DNA from: Sedimenticola thiotaurini
GTDB lineage: Bacteria; Pseudomonadota; Gammaproteobacteria; Chromatiales; Chromatiaceae
Direction of reading: 5' to 3'
DNA: 64,000 nucleotides
Assembly: GCA_007713595.1 (NCBI GenBank)
Contig: VMRY01000041.1
Location: 1-64,000 of the forward strand
Part shown: positions 8,781-17,300 of the stretch, one piece after another
How the letters are laid out: each line of letters begins with the position of its first letter
Numbering within the stretch: position 1 is the stretch's first letter
The notes under the pieces: model-generated
The model's database searches: none
What the model saw: the letters and a program-made list of their open reading frames with translations, nothing else
What the model was told of the DNA's origin: nothing
Made by a program: the position numbers and the translations under genes

Positions 8781-9989
8781 ATGATTGATCGGATCTCCCC
8801 CCGGGCGGCTGAGGCTGTCGTAGCACAACTGCCCCTGCCGGATGCCGAGGCCCAGCAGCACAGCATGAAACTGATCGCTCTGATCCGTGATGAAATCGCG
8901 GCAGCAGGAGGGAAACTGGGGTTTGATCGCTGTATGGAGCAACTCCTCTATGCACCCGGTTTGGGCTATTACGCCGCGGGTGCAAGAAAATTTGGAGAGG
9001 CAGGAGACTTTGTCACTTCGCCAGAGCTCTCCCCTCTGTTTGCACAGTGTCTCGCCTTTCAGTGCAGTGAGGTGCTGCAGGACTTAGGTGATGGGGAGAT
9101 CCTTGAGGTGGGTGCCGGTTCCGGAGTGTTGGCAGCAGACCTGCTGTTGGCCCTGGAAAAGCTTGGCAGCTTGCCCCGCCGTTATCTGATACTGGATCTG
9201 AGTCCAGATTTGCAGCAGCGTCAGCGGGAAACCATAGCGCAACGAGTGCCCCATCTTATAGATAGGGTGGAGTGGCTGGCTGCTCTCCCCGAGTTCGGCT
9301 TTTCAGGTGTGGTGATTGCGAACGAGTTACTGGATGCGATGCCGGTGCATCGTTTCCGGATGGCAGATGGTGAGTTGCTGGAACAGTTTGTGGCCTGGCA
9401 GGGTGAGCAGTTTGAGCTGGTCTGGGATAAACCGAGAGCCCCACACTTTGAAGAGACGGTTGCGAGACTGCAACAACAGCTCGGTCCATTGGATGACTAC
9501 GAATCCGAGATCAACTTGCGAGCAGCCCCCTGGCTCTCTTCTCTGGCCGCGTCTATGCAGAAGGGGTTGGTGCTGCTGATTGACTACGGGCATAGTCGGG
9601 CAGATTACTACCATCCCAGCCGTAGCCGGGGTACGTTGATGTGTCACTATCGGCATCGCGCCCATCCTGATCCGCTGGTCTATCCCGGATTACAGGATAT
9701 TACGGCGCATGTGGATTTTACGGCCATTGCCGAGTCAGCCCAAGCGGCTGGATTTATTGTATCGGGCTATACAACCCAGGCCTATTTTCTGATGAGTAGT
9801 GGACTGGATCAGCTGGTGGCGGCATCTGATCCGGATGATGTGGCGGCCCACATGGCGTTGGTTCAAGGGGTCAAGCGGCTCACTCTGCCCACTGAGATGG
9901 GTGAGCGCTTCAAAGTTCTGGGGCTAACCAAGGAATGGGATCAACCCCTAACAGGTTTTGCCATGAGGGATATGCGTGAAAGGCTCTAG
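8781..9989 (+). CDS. MidA/NDUFAF7-family SAM-dependent methyltransferase
   Basis: A DUF185 protein of about 402 residues. In mitochondria the family methylates an arginine of a complex I subunit during assembly; the bacterial target is unproven. Signature segments are the MEQLLYAPGLGYYAAGARKFG region, GDFVTSPELSPLFAQCLA, the SAM motif EVGAGSGVLAADLL, VVIANELLDAMPVHRF, and LVLLIDYGHSRADYYHPSR. The frame is open to 8730, but the ATG at 8781 fits the family better. It overlaps the next lipoprotein gene by 14 bases, so they are probably coupled. Confidence 0.9.
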   Translation: MIDRISPRAAEAVVAQLPLPDAEAQQHSMKLIALIRDEIAAAGGKLGFDRCMEQLLYAPGLGYYAAGARKFGEAGDFVTSPELSPLFAQCLAFQCSEVLQDLGDGEILEVGAGSGVLAADLLLALEKLGSLPRRYLILDLSPDLQQRQRETIAQRVPHLIDRVEWLAALPEFGFSGVVIANELLDAMPVHRFRMADGELLEQFVAWQGEQFELVWDKPRAPHFEETVARLQQQLGPLDDYESEINLRAAPWLSSLAASMQKGLVLLIDYGHSRADYYHPSRSRGTLMCHYRHRAHPDPLVYPGLQDITAHVDFTAIAESAQAAGFIVSGYTTQAYFLMSSGLDQLVAASDPDDVAAHMALVQGVKRLTLPTEMGERFKVLGLTKEWDQPLTGFAMRDMRERL

Positions 9990-10686
9990 TGTTCTCTGTC
10001 TGATGATGGTGGCTATGTTGCTGGCTGGATGTAACAGCACACCTGATCGCAATTCACCCATCAAGACCCGCCAATTTCAGATGGGTGATATCGCCAAGAG
10101 TGATGTGGATATGGTGGCGGAGATTCAACTCCGCTATTCCATGGAGTATCTAAAGGAGTTGATGGAGAAACTCTATCGGCGCAATCCGCATGAGTGGCCA
10201 AAGGGCGGTGCTGAGTCTATTGCGCTGGCTGTTGATCGGGTGTTTGGAAAAAACCGTAACGGACTGTTTCCGGAATTACTGGGAAAGCGAGGCAGTGACA
10301 GCATCACCTTGGCTTTTGATCCAGTCTATAATGGTGATCGGGTGTTGGCTTTTGTTGAGGGCTTGCGGGGGATGATTCTACAGGCCCATAACGGCAAGCA
10401 GGAGTTCTATCTTACCGATGAGCTGGATCCACAAAAGCTCTATAACGCGGCAAGAAATATTGAGATCGCGACCTGGAAACTGAGCCATGATCGTGACAGT
10501 TACGGTCGGCTCTTTCTTATTAGTAATGCGACGAAGGGACCGGTTAGCAATCTCAGTTATGAGCGGCTGTTTGGTAAATTGATTGCCTTGCAGGACAGCA
10601 TGGCCCGTATCGTTGCACAAAGCAGTAATCGCCGAATCAAGACGATTATTCAGTCGGTTGCCTCGGCAGTTTTTATGCCTATTTAG
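9976..10686 (+). CDS. Uncharacterised lipoprotein
   Basis: A 236-residue protein with a lipoprotein signal: a short hydrophobic segment ending in LLAGC with Cys19 as the lipidated residue. Asp is not at +2 (Asn follows), so outer-membrane targeting is likely. The mature part is mixed alpha/beta, with the segments ELLGKRGSDSITLAFDPVY and VLAFVEGLRGMILQAHNGK; I do not recognise the family. It starts inside the end of the MidA-like gene. Its function is unknown. Confidence 0.85.
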   Translation: MKGSSVLCLMMVAMLLAGCNSTPDRNSPIKTRQFQMGDIAKSDVDMVAEIQLRYSMEYLKELMEKLYRRNPHEWPKGGAESIALAVDRVFGKNRNGLFPELLGKRGSDSITLAFDPVYNGDRVLAFVEGLRGMILQAHNGKQEFYLTDELDPQKLYNAARNIEIATWKLSHDRDSYGRLFLISNATKGPVSNLSYERLFGKLIALQDSMARIVAQSSNRRIKTIIQSVASAVFMPI

Positions 10687-10771
10687 GTCATAGTCAGATG
10701 CGAATAGTTGCAAAAGATACTAAAATGAGGGTAGATTAATCCATACTACCGTTTTAGAGGCGAATTTAGTT

Positions 10772-11029
10772 ATGTCAGCATATAAGAGTGATTTTGAGCC
10801 AGGCGATATTGTGGAGCTGTTCGGGGAAACCTATCAAGTGTTAGAGAATGATGGTGTGCGCGGGCAGTTGATTCCTTTTCCGTCGGAAGAGATTCCTCCC
10901 CATGAAGTGGTCTGGGCAGAAGCGTCGGGTCAGTATATGCGTATTGGTAGTGCTGAGTTACCCGGGCCAACGCCCTGCGCAACGAATAATGGTAATTGCC
11001 CTACAAGCGGACGGGGATCGCCTTTGTAA
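10772..11029 (+). CDS. Small hypothetical protein
   Basis: An 85-residue acidic protein starting MSAYKSDFEPGDIVELFGE, with a GDIVEL-YQVLEN-GQLIPF pattern suggestive of a small beta-barrel. The last 20 residues (PTPCATNNGNCPTSG) look disordered, with two cysteines. A GAGG element stands upstream of the ATG and a terminator follows 90 bases later. I do not recognise a family. The regular hydrophobic pattern makes it likely to be a real gene. Confidence 0.65.
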   Translation: MSAYKSDFEPGDIVELFGETYQVLENDGVRGQLIPFPSEEIPPHEVVWAEASGQYMRIGSAELPGPTPCATNNGNCPTSGRGSPL

Positions 11030-11117
11030 TTGTGTGGTCATTATATTCATAGAGATTGACTTAGGTCCCCTTTTGTTAATTGTGAGCATCTGTTGATTCG
11101 CATAAGATAACGCGTAA

Positions 11118-11146
11118 GCCCAGCCAATTTCCAGGCTGGGTTTTTC
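11118..11146 (+). terminator. Rho-independent terminator
   Basis: A stem of seven G-C-rich pairs (CCCAGCC/GGCTGGG) with an 8-nt loop is followed directly by TTTTT. It ends the transcript of the small gene at 10772 and lies 24 bases before the AEC transporter. Confidence 0.85.
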
Positions 11147-11169
11147 GCTTTAGAGGAACCGATAGAACC

Positions 11170-12096
11170 ATGATCGCAGTCTTTAATGCACTCATTCCAG
11201 TGATGGCTATCATCATACTTGGGATGTTGCTGCGTCGAACCACGCTGTTTAGTGATGAGAGCTGGCTCGGTTTTGAAAACCTCTGTTATTTTGTGCTCTT
11301 CCCCTCTCTGTTGATCAAGACGCTGGCTACCGCGAAGATCGCCTCAACGGAGCTGCTGCTGTTTTCAGCTATGGTGTTGTTTGCCATCTTTGGCATGAGT
11401 CTGTTGCTGTTGCTTTTTCAACCGCTGATGAAGCGCTGGCTGCATATCAATGGCCCCGCCTTCACCAGTCTGTTTCAGGGAGCAACCCGGTGGCACGGCT
11501 TTATCGCTCTGTCGATTGTCGGATTGCTGTATGGTGACGAAGGGGTGGCCTATATGGCGATTATTATGGCGGTGATTATTCCCCCATTAAATGTGATCAA
11601 CGTGGCTGTACTGGCACGGTTTACCGATGGCGAGAGCAGTCTGAAGGATGTACTGCATAAGCTGTTGCGCAACCCGTTCATTATCGCCTGTGTCATTGGT
11701 GCCTCTTTGAATCTCACCGGGATCGGTCTGCCATCACAGATTTATTCGCTGTTTGATATTTTAGGTGGCGGCGCGCTCGGCTTAGGGTTGCTCTCTGTGG
11801 GGGCAGGGCTGCGTTTTTCACTGGTGCTGGATCACCGTCTGCTGGTCTCGTTTGGAGCGGCTATCCGTTTACTGGGTATGCCGTTGCTCATGTTCGCCGG
11901 TGCCTGGTTGTTTGGAATTGAGGGGATGCCGCGAACGGTGGCAGTTATTGCAGCGGCGGTTCCCACTGCGGCAACCTCCTATATTCTGGCACGTCAGATG
12001 GGTGGTGATGCACCGTTGATGGCAAACCTGATTACAGTACAGGTCGTTGCGTCAGCCGTTACATTGCCAGTGATGATCTGGGTGGCAGGTTTCTGA
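11170..12096 (+). CDS. AEC-family (auxin efflux carrier-like) transporter
   Basis: A 308-residue inner membrane permease with about ten hydrophobic segments in two five-helix halves, the size of bacterial AEC members such as MleP/YfdV. Supporting features are the N-terminal FNALIPVMAIIILGMLLRR segment, the FQGATRWHGFIAL region in the middle, and the C-terminal IAAAVPTAATSYILARQMGGD motif, typical of the family. Substrates are usually organic anions; none can be assigned here. It is preceded by a GAGGAA ribosome site and a terminator, so it begins its own transcript. Confidence 0.88.
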   Translation: MIAVFNALIPVMAIIILGMLLRRTTLFSDESWLGFENLCYFVLFPSLLIKTLATAKIASTELLLFSAMVLFAIFGMSLLLLLFQPLMKRWLHINGPAFTSLFQGATRWHGFIALSIVGLLYGDEGVAYMAIIMAVIIPPLNVINVAVLARFTDGESSLKDVLHKLLRNPFIIACVIGASLNLTGIGLPSQIYSLFDILGGGALGLGLLSVGAGLRFSLVLDHRLLVSFGAAIRLLGMPLLMFAGAWLFGIEGMPRTVAVIAAAVPTAATSYILARQMGGDAPLMANLITVQVVASAVTLPVMIWVAGF

Positions 12097-12186
12097 TCCG
12101 GGCGCTAAAGTTAACGAAAGATTTGTTTCAACTAAAGAGTTGTGAGTCAGCCAGACTTTGCCAAATACCAGCACAAGGAGGCCATG

Positions 12187-12876
12187 ATGGCTGTTTTTGA
12201 GGGATTTCCTGACGGTACACTGCCATTTCTTGCAGAGTTAAAGGCCAATAATAACAAGGCGTGGTTCAATGACAATAAAGCCCGTTACGAGGCTTTGGTG
12301 CGAGAGCCTGCCTTGGCCTTTATTGAATCAGTGGGACCAGGATTGGCAGAGATCTCGCTCCATTTTCGCGCCATTCCAAAAAAGGTGGGTGGATCTCTGA
12401 TGCGGGTCTACCGTGATACCCGCTTTGCAAAGGACAAGACACCCTACAAGACCAACATCGGAATCCAGTTTCGCCATGAGCTGGGCAAGGATGTGCATGC
12501 ACCTGGCTTCTATCTGCATATTGAACCGGAGGAATGTTTTGTCGGTGCTGGTATCTGGCATCCTGAATCGAAGGAACTTAACCTGATTCGTACCTTTATC
12601 GATGACAATCCGGCCGCCTGGAAAAAAGCGGTGCAGAGTGCCCCGTTCGCCAGGCAGTTTCAGCTTGAGGGAGATTCACTGAAACGGCCACCAAGGGGGT
12701 TCATTGCAGATCATCCGTTAATAGATGACCTGAAAAGGAAGGACTTCATCGCCATTAAATCAATCCCCGCTGATTCTATTCACGGCAAGCGATTTACCCA
12801 ATCCGTGCTGAAGGATTTCCAGAAAACCGATCCACTGATGCGTTATCTCTGCACGGCGCTGAACGTGAACTATTGA
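12187..12876 (+). CDS. DUF2461 family protein
   Basis: A 229-residue protein with the DUF2461/TIGR02453 pattern: FLAELKANNNKAWFNDNKARYE at the N-terminus, then RVYRDTRFAKDKTPYKTNIGIQFRH, and the GFYLHIEPEECFVGAGIWHPE core. The function of the family is unknown. The double ATG at 12184/12187 follows an AAGGAGG ribosome site, and the spacing favours the second ATG. A GTG at 12142 would add 15 residues without a ribosome site. An A+T palindrome (12893-12906) follows the gene. Confidence 0.9.
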   Translation: MAVFEGFPDGTLPFLAELKANNNKAWFNDNKARYEALVREPALAFIESVGPGLAEISLHFRAIPKKVGGSLMRVYRDTRFAKDKTPYKTNIGIQFRHELGKDVHAPGFYLHIEPEECFVGAGIWHPESKELNLIRTFIDDNPAAWKKAVQSAPFARQFQLEGDSLKRPPRGFIADHPLIDDLKRKDFIAIKSIPADSIHGKRFTQSVLKDFQKTDPLMRYLCTALNVNY

Positions 12877-13010
12877 TGGATCTGCCTACGTTAAATATTA
12901 ATATTTGCTTATATCTGCGGTTACTTTATGATGCCTATGCTTGATTAAATATCAGGTATTTCAATATCTTATTGCGATATAAACAAAATATTGTGTCTGA
13001 GGTTCAGGAT

Positions 13011-14174
13011 ATGCAGTCAGGTCCCCGCGAAATCCAAACACCGTTCCGTCCCATTCCCCTGGAGGTGCCGGAGGGGATGATGCCGAACGAGTTCTTCAAC
13101 AGCACGGAAAATCTCAATGACCTGGTGCACAACAACGGCTTGTTGATGAATCCGGAAAACCTGCTGCTCTATCGCAAGGCACTCGGCCACAGCAACGAAT
13201 TTGACGCCTCGATCATCTACAACACCTCAAACTGTATTCTCGATCCACTGGGCAGACCGGTACGCCGAACCCAGGTACCCACGTATGTCCGGCATGTCTG
13301 GAATCGTATGAATCAGGTTTTGATCGAGTATATGTTGGAGCAATACCCGGATCCGGATGAGGCACTGATCCTGGCCGGTGAGGCGAGCCTCGACGCCACC
13401 TGGCCGCTAACCTCACCCGGTGTGCCGAGTATTCGCATGTTGCACAATCACTTCATTGTCTTTGACAAGCAGCAGATACGGGATGCCAGATTAGCTGATG
13501 AGAACAACCCCAACCTGACAGACGGTGGTCAGCACAGTCTGTTTCAGGCTTACATGCATGATGTCTATTATGAGTTCTTCTCTCAGCTGGATCTAAAGAT
13601 ACTGAAACCGGTTACGGATGGCACCTGTCGTATTGAGTTGACCGGCTATCCGCAAGGCTTGCCCAGTTGGGAAGTGCAGGGGGGTGTGGATGTGTTGAAG
13701 AGTATCCATTTCTGGCGTGAGTATGATGCCATCCTGAAAGGCTTTATCGATTTTTACCGCACCTTCTTTACCCAGGTTTCTACGCGTAACGCCCCGATCC
13801 CCAAGGATGTCTATTATCCGGAGCAGATTGAGAGCACGCTGATCTATAACAATGATTTCCTCAAGACGGCGAAGAAGGTAAGGGATCAATGTGTAAGGGA
13901 TGCCAAGTATGCCAACGCCATCCGCTGGCAGCCGGCATTTAAGCAGCTGCTTTATCGTGATGATGCGGGACGCCTGGTGGTTACAATCAGCCAGAACTCC
14001 ATCGGTAACGCCATTACTGAGTTGCTCGGTGTGGTGGTAAAACGTACCCCGGATGCGGCGGCCTATGAGGAGAAAGAACCGCAGCTGATTGAGCGCCTGC
14101 TGGAAGTGCGACGCCGTCTGGTAGAAGCCGATCTGGGTGAGCCGATCAGCACACAGTATTGGGGTAGTGAATAA
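13011..14174 (+). CDS. Uncharacterised protein, 387 residues
   Basis: A soluble protein with no signal peptide or membrane segment. It contains an RMLHNHFIVF segment around residue 143, loosely like the histidine motifs of HIT or cupin-like enzymes, and many aromatic residues (HDVYYEFFSQLD, KSIHFWREYD, FIDFYRTFF). I do not recognise the family and assign no function. The start at 13011 has GAGG eight bases upstream; the frame opens at a TTG at 12972. It converges with the gene at 14177, with only two bases between stops, so neither has its own clear terminator there. Confidence 0.8.
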   Translation: MQSGPREIQTPFRPIPLEVPEGMMPNEFFNSTENLNDLVHNNGLLMNPENLLLYRKALGHSNEFDASIIYNTSNCILDPLGRPVRRTQVPTYVRHVWNRMNQVLIEYMLEQYPDPDEALILAGEASLDATWPLTSPGVPSIRMLHNHFIVFDKQQIRDARLADENNPNLTDGGQHSLFQAYMHDVYYEFFSQLDLKILKPVTDGTCRIELTGYPQGLPSWEVQGGVDVLKSIHFWREYDAILKGFIDFYRTFFTQVSTRNAPIPKDVYYPEQIESTLIYNNDFLKTAKKVRDQCVRDAKYANAIRWQPAFKQLLYRDDAGRLVVTISQNSIGNAITELLGVVVKRTPDAAAYEEKEPQLIERLLEVRRRLVEADLGEPISTQYWGSE

Positions 14175-14176
14175 GA

Positions 14177-14623
14177 CTACTGATAACGTTGGCCATTATG
14201 CTTTAACCAGCCATCGACATGACGGCCGTTGGGGTCTTGGTGCGTCCAGTGCACGACGCCGCCCTTTGCGTTCCACTCATATTCACCGTTGAATTCCACA
14301 GTATCTCCTTTCCTTATTGACTGGATTCTTGGGGCCAAATCTATGTTGTGCGAGATAAGCAGAGTCTGGTTGCTGGATACTTGCAAAAGAAACTTTTGGT
14401 GACGACTGCCTTTGTTGTCATCAGGCAATATATGGATGACCGTACCTGCTCCGGTGACCTGCAGATCACTAAGCCGTTTTTCAAACGCGTGTTGAAGTGA
14501 CTGATGTGTTGATCCTGTTGATTCGCGAGCCGGTATGGAAGTGGCGTTGTTATTCTCATAGTAGCCGTAGAGGCTGACACCAATGACAATAACAATGGCG
14601 AGTACTTTTTTTAGTTGATTCAT
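14177..14623 (-). CDS. DUF3465-like exported protein
   Basis: A 148-residue protein with an N-terminal signal or anchor (MNQLKKVLAIVIVIGVSLYG). A small beta-rich domain follows: TVIHILPDDNKGSRHQKFLL, DLAPRI..RKGDTVEFNGEYEWN and GVVHWTHQDPNGRHVDGWLKHNG. The pattern fits DUF3465, an OB-fold-like periplasmic family of unknown function that ends in the same HxDP-G-GW segment. The frame is open 78 codons upstream into the neighbouring gene, but the ATG at 14623 gives a proper signal. It lies 16 bases after the NYN gene on the same strand. Confidence 0.82.
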   Translation of the reverse strand: MNQLKKVLAIVIVIGVSLYGYYENNNATSIPARESTGSTHQSLQHAFEKRLSDLQVTGAGTVIHILPDDNKGSRHQKFLLQVSSNQTLLISHNIDLAPRIQSIRKGDTVEFNGEYEWNAKGGVVHWTHQDPNGRHVDGWLKHNGQRYQ

Positions 14624-14639
14624 CTCGGGGTACTGTCGT

Positions 14640-15374
14640 TTACTTGTGCCGTTTATCTCGGACGACAAGCGTTTTGGAGTTGGTGGTACCCACCTGACGC
14701 GCTTCAATATCAAATAGCTTGGTTGCAGCAACCAGTTCCCCCAGCTTTGCATAGCCGTAATTACGTGGATCAAACTCAGGCGATTGTTTAGCAATGGTGC
14801 TGCCGACCGGCCCAAGATGGGCCCAGCCGCTGTCGTCAGATGCGGTGTTGACGGCATCGCGCAGCAGCCGTATCAACCGGGTGTCTTGTTTCAATTCGCT
14901 GCTTGATTTCTTGGTGATAGCGGCACTCTCGTCGCTCTTTGCTCGGAGTACTTCTGTATAGATAAATTTGTCACAGGCCGAAACAAAGGGGGCAGGGGTT
15001 TTCTTTTCACCAAATCCATAGACCAATAAACCGGATTCGCGAATTCTGGATGCCAGCTTGGTGAAATCGCTGTCGCTCGAGACGATACAGAAACCATTAA
15101 AGTTATTGGTATACAGCAAATCCATCGCATCTATGATCATGGCGCTGTCAGTTGCATTTTTACCTTTGGTATAGGCGAATTGCTGCATCGGTTGAATCGA
15201 GTGCTCCAGAAGCACCTCTTTCCAGCCTTTAAGTCCGGGCGAGGTCCAGTCTCCGTAAATTCTTTTGACGCTTGCTGTGCCGTAATTGGCTATCTCGGAA
15301 AGCAAGCCGTCAACAATGCTGGGCTGGGCGTTGTCGGCATCAATAAGAACGGCAAGTCTGTCGGTGTTGTCCAT
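14640..15374 (-). CDS. NYN-domain ribonuclease-like protein with LOTUS/OST-HTH tail
   Basis: A 244-residue protein. The N-terminal NYN (PIN-like) domain has the acidic metal-binding residues: Asp12 and Asp14 in LIDADNAQ, Asp in KNATDSAMIIDAMDLL, and the paired acids in IVSSDSDFTKLA. Around residue 170-235, the RLLRDAVNTASDDSGWAHLGPVG and PRNYGYAKLGELV segments match an OST-HTH/LOTUS domain, an RNA- or G-quadruplex-binding module. An RNA-processing role is inferred; targets are unknown. It is probably co-transcribed with the DUF3465-like gene downstream. Confidence 0.9.
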   Translation of the reverse strand: MDNTDRLAVLIDADNAQPSIVDGLLSEIANYGTASVKRIYGDWTSPGLKGWKEVLLEHSIQPMQQFAYTKGKNATDSAMIIDAMDLLYTNNFNGFCIVSSDSDFTKLASRIRESGLLVYGFGEKKTPAPFVSACDKFIYTEVLRAKSDESAAITKKSSSELKQDTRLIRLLRDAVNTASDDSGWAHLGPVGSTIAKQSPEFDPRNYGYAKLGELVAATKLFDIEARQVGTTNSKTLVVRDKRHK

Positions 15375-15533
15375 AATTTTATATTCGCTAATCCGTTTAT
15401 AGGTAGTAAATGATCTGCATTACACTGCAGACTAGCAGATTTTTATTATGATCAGAAAGGATTCTCTCTAAACTACTTCTGCAGTACTCTTCCTCTAGCA
15501 TAATAAATGACTTGGAAATTTTGGGAGTGTGAT

Positions 15534-16337
15534 TTGTTCAGCCTATTTAAAAGCCAGAAAGAGGTGTTGGACGAGGCGTCCATCCACTGGCAGTTTGAGG
15601 TCTTTGCCTGGGCTTTACGGGAGTTCGATGCCGACCTTTTTTTCAGCAACACGCTATTAGTCACACCCACCAATGAACATTTTCCTGGCCGGGTTGATAG
15701 CGTGGAGGGGATGGCCAGCCTGATCTTCGATCAGGTTAAGCAGTATGCACAGCTTGCGCACTGGCCCTGCCAACTGGTCCCTCGGTCAGATTATGATCCA
15801 TCTCAGCAGGGGCGTGTAGCGATTGCTGGTGCGCTTCGTGGTCAGGAGGGTATCGCCCAACCAGATGCCGATGCCTGTCTGATCATTGCTTATAATCCTA
15901 ATCAGGTAGGCAACCCGGAGGCATTAATTGGCGAACTCGCTTATACCTTGGCGTACTACCTGTCGACTATGGCCAAAGAGCCCCCCCCGGGTGGCAGTGA
16001 AAACTGGCCGCATGCCTGTGAAATACTCACCGTTTTTCTCGGTTTTGGCTTGATGCAGGCAAACACGGCATTCAACTTTAGACAAGCGGGGTGTGGCAGT
16101 TGCAGCTCTGCAGCAGCGAGTAGGGAGAGTCATCTCTCCCAATATGATCTGACCTATGCACTGGCACTCTTCACTGCACTTAAATCGCTACCGGAGAAGC
16201 AGGTACTGCGGCATCTTAAAAAGTCGCTTCGTGGTTATTTTAAAGCGGCACTACGGGATATTTTGGGTAGGGAAGAGGTGCTGGAGCGATTGAAATTGCT
16301 TTCAGTGTCCACTTTAAAGCCAGAAACCGCTCTATAA
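15534..16337 (+). CDS. Uncharacterised protein with CxxC near C-terminus
   Basis: A soluble protein of about 267 residues that I do not recognise. It reads as a mixed alpha/beta domain (IHWQFEVFAWALREFD, TLLVTPTNEHFPG, ACLIIAYNPNQVGN, GELAYTLAYYL) followed by a CGSCSS motif and a basic helical tail. The start is uncertain: an ATG at 15507 has no ribosome site, while a TTG at 15534 has GGGAG six bases upstream and gives MFSLFKSQKEV. I prefer the TTG. It precedes the pRiA4b-like gene but is separated from it by 138 bases. Confidence 0.75.
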   Translation: MFSLFKSQKEVLDEASIHWQFEVFAWALREFDADLFFSNTLLVTPTNEHFPGRVDSVEGMASLIFDQVKQYAQLAHWPCQLVPRSDYDPSQQGRVAIAGALRGQEGIAQPDADACLIIAYNPNQVGNPEALIGELAYTLAYYLSTMAKEPPPGGSENWPHACEILTVFLGFGLMQANTAFNFRQAGCGSCSSAAASRESHLSQYDLTYALALFTALKSLPEKQVLRHLKKSLRGYFKAALRDILGREEVLERLKLLSVSTLKPETAL

Positions 16338-16475
16338 TCAAGGTAAGTGTTGCTGTTAACGGCTAATCAAGGCGCTATTGCGCGAGATCATCTTTTTAAC
16401 AGGTTGTCCTTTTACTCTTGAGATGAATTGTTATGATGCTAACCGAGGAAGAGTCTAATAAGCCCCCAAATTGAT

Positions 16476-17042
16476 ATGGATTATTTACGCAAAGTCTATC
16501 AGTTGAATATCAGTCTTCTTGGCGTGGTTCCAGAGGTATGGAGACAGGTTCGTGTTGCGGATAGTGACACACTGGCTGATCTCCATGACACGCTACAGAT
16601 TGCCATGGGCTGGACTAACATCCACATGCATATGTTCATCAAGGATGGTGAGAAGTATGGTGTGCCGGATGATCAGTTTCCTGATGACACCATTAATGAG
16701 CGGCAAACCCGTCTTCGTCAGGTGTTGAAAAAAGAGGGCGATAACCTGCTCTATATTTACGACTTTGGCGACGCCTGGGAACACCGGGTGGTGCTGGAGA
16801 AGATTCTCCCCTATGACCTGTCGCAGCCGCTGCCCATCTGCTGCTATGGTGAACGGGCCTGTCCGCCGGAAGATGTGGGTGGTCCGCCAGGCTATGATGA
16901 GTTCCTTGAGGCTACAGCCGACCCCTCACACCCTGAGCACGACTACATGGTTCGGTGGATTGGCGGAGGTTTTGCTCCCGACCTGTTTGATGTGAGCCTG
17001 ACGAACGAGTTACTGCGAGAGAAGCACCTCAGACATGGCTAG
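16476..17042 (+). CDS. Plasmid pRiA4b ORF-3 family protein
   Basis: A 188-residue protein with the diagnostic pattern of this family: YQLNISLLGVVPEVWRQVRV, HDTLQIAMGWTNIHMHMFI, YIYDFGDAWEHRVVLEKIL, and the ending CYGERACPPEDVGGPPGYDEF, with paired cysteines. The family occurs on plasmids and chromosomes and its function is unknown. No strong ribosome site precedes the ATG. A 13-codon frame starting at 16433 ends just before it and could couple translation. It converges with the DUF3820 gene, six bases away. Confidence 0.9.
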   Translation: MDYLRKVYQLNISLLGVVPEVWRQVRVADSDTLADLHDTLQIAMGWTNIHMHMFIKDGEKYGVPDDQFPDDTINERQTRLRQVLKKEGDNLLYIYDFGDAWEHRVVLEKILPYDLSQPLPICCYGERACPPEDVGGPPGYDEFLEATADPSHPEHDYMVRWIGGGFAPDLFDVSLTNELLREKHLRHG

Positions 17043-17048
17043 CTGCCA

Positions 17049-17276
17049 CTAGTGGATTGTTGGCATCCGCTTGAGTGGTTCAATCAGGTTTTCCAGGCCG
17101 TTTGTCTTGATCTCAAGCGCCAGCGCCAATAGTTGTCCCAGTTTTCCTTCTGGAAACCCCTGGTTTGCAAACCAAATGAGATAAGGTTCTGGCAGGTCGA
17201 TTAGCAGGCTGCCCTTGTACTTGCCGAACGGCATCTCAAGCTTGGCGAGTTTAATCAGATCTTGTTTATCAAACAT
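17049..17276 (-). CDS. DUF3820 family protein
   Basis: A 75-residue protein with the DUF3820 signature: MPFGKYKGSLLIDLPEPYLIWFANQGFPEGKLGQ in its N-terminal half (about residues 15-48). Homologues are small, widespread in gammaproteobacteria, and some have been described as quorum-sensing-regulated factors; the biochemical role is unknown. It lies 24 bases downstream of the srmB stop on the same strand's reverse order, so the two may share a transcript running from srmB's far side only if read through. The family assignment is firm; the role is not. Confidence 0.88.
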   Translation of the reverse strand: MFDKQDLIKLAKLEMPFGKYKGSLLIDLPEPYLIWFANQGFPEGKLGQLLALALEIKTNGLENLIEPLKRMPTIH

Positions 17277-17300
17277 GGCTGCTGGTTTTCAGGTCAACCT

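Noticed and set aside
14624-14857. N-terminal extension of the DUF3465-like protein
   Set aside because: It overlaps the NYN gene in another frame and would bury the signal peptide.
16433-16474. Leader peptide gene before the pRiA4b-like gene
   Set aside because: Thirteen codons without ribosome site or known attenuator features; could be chance.
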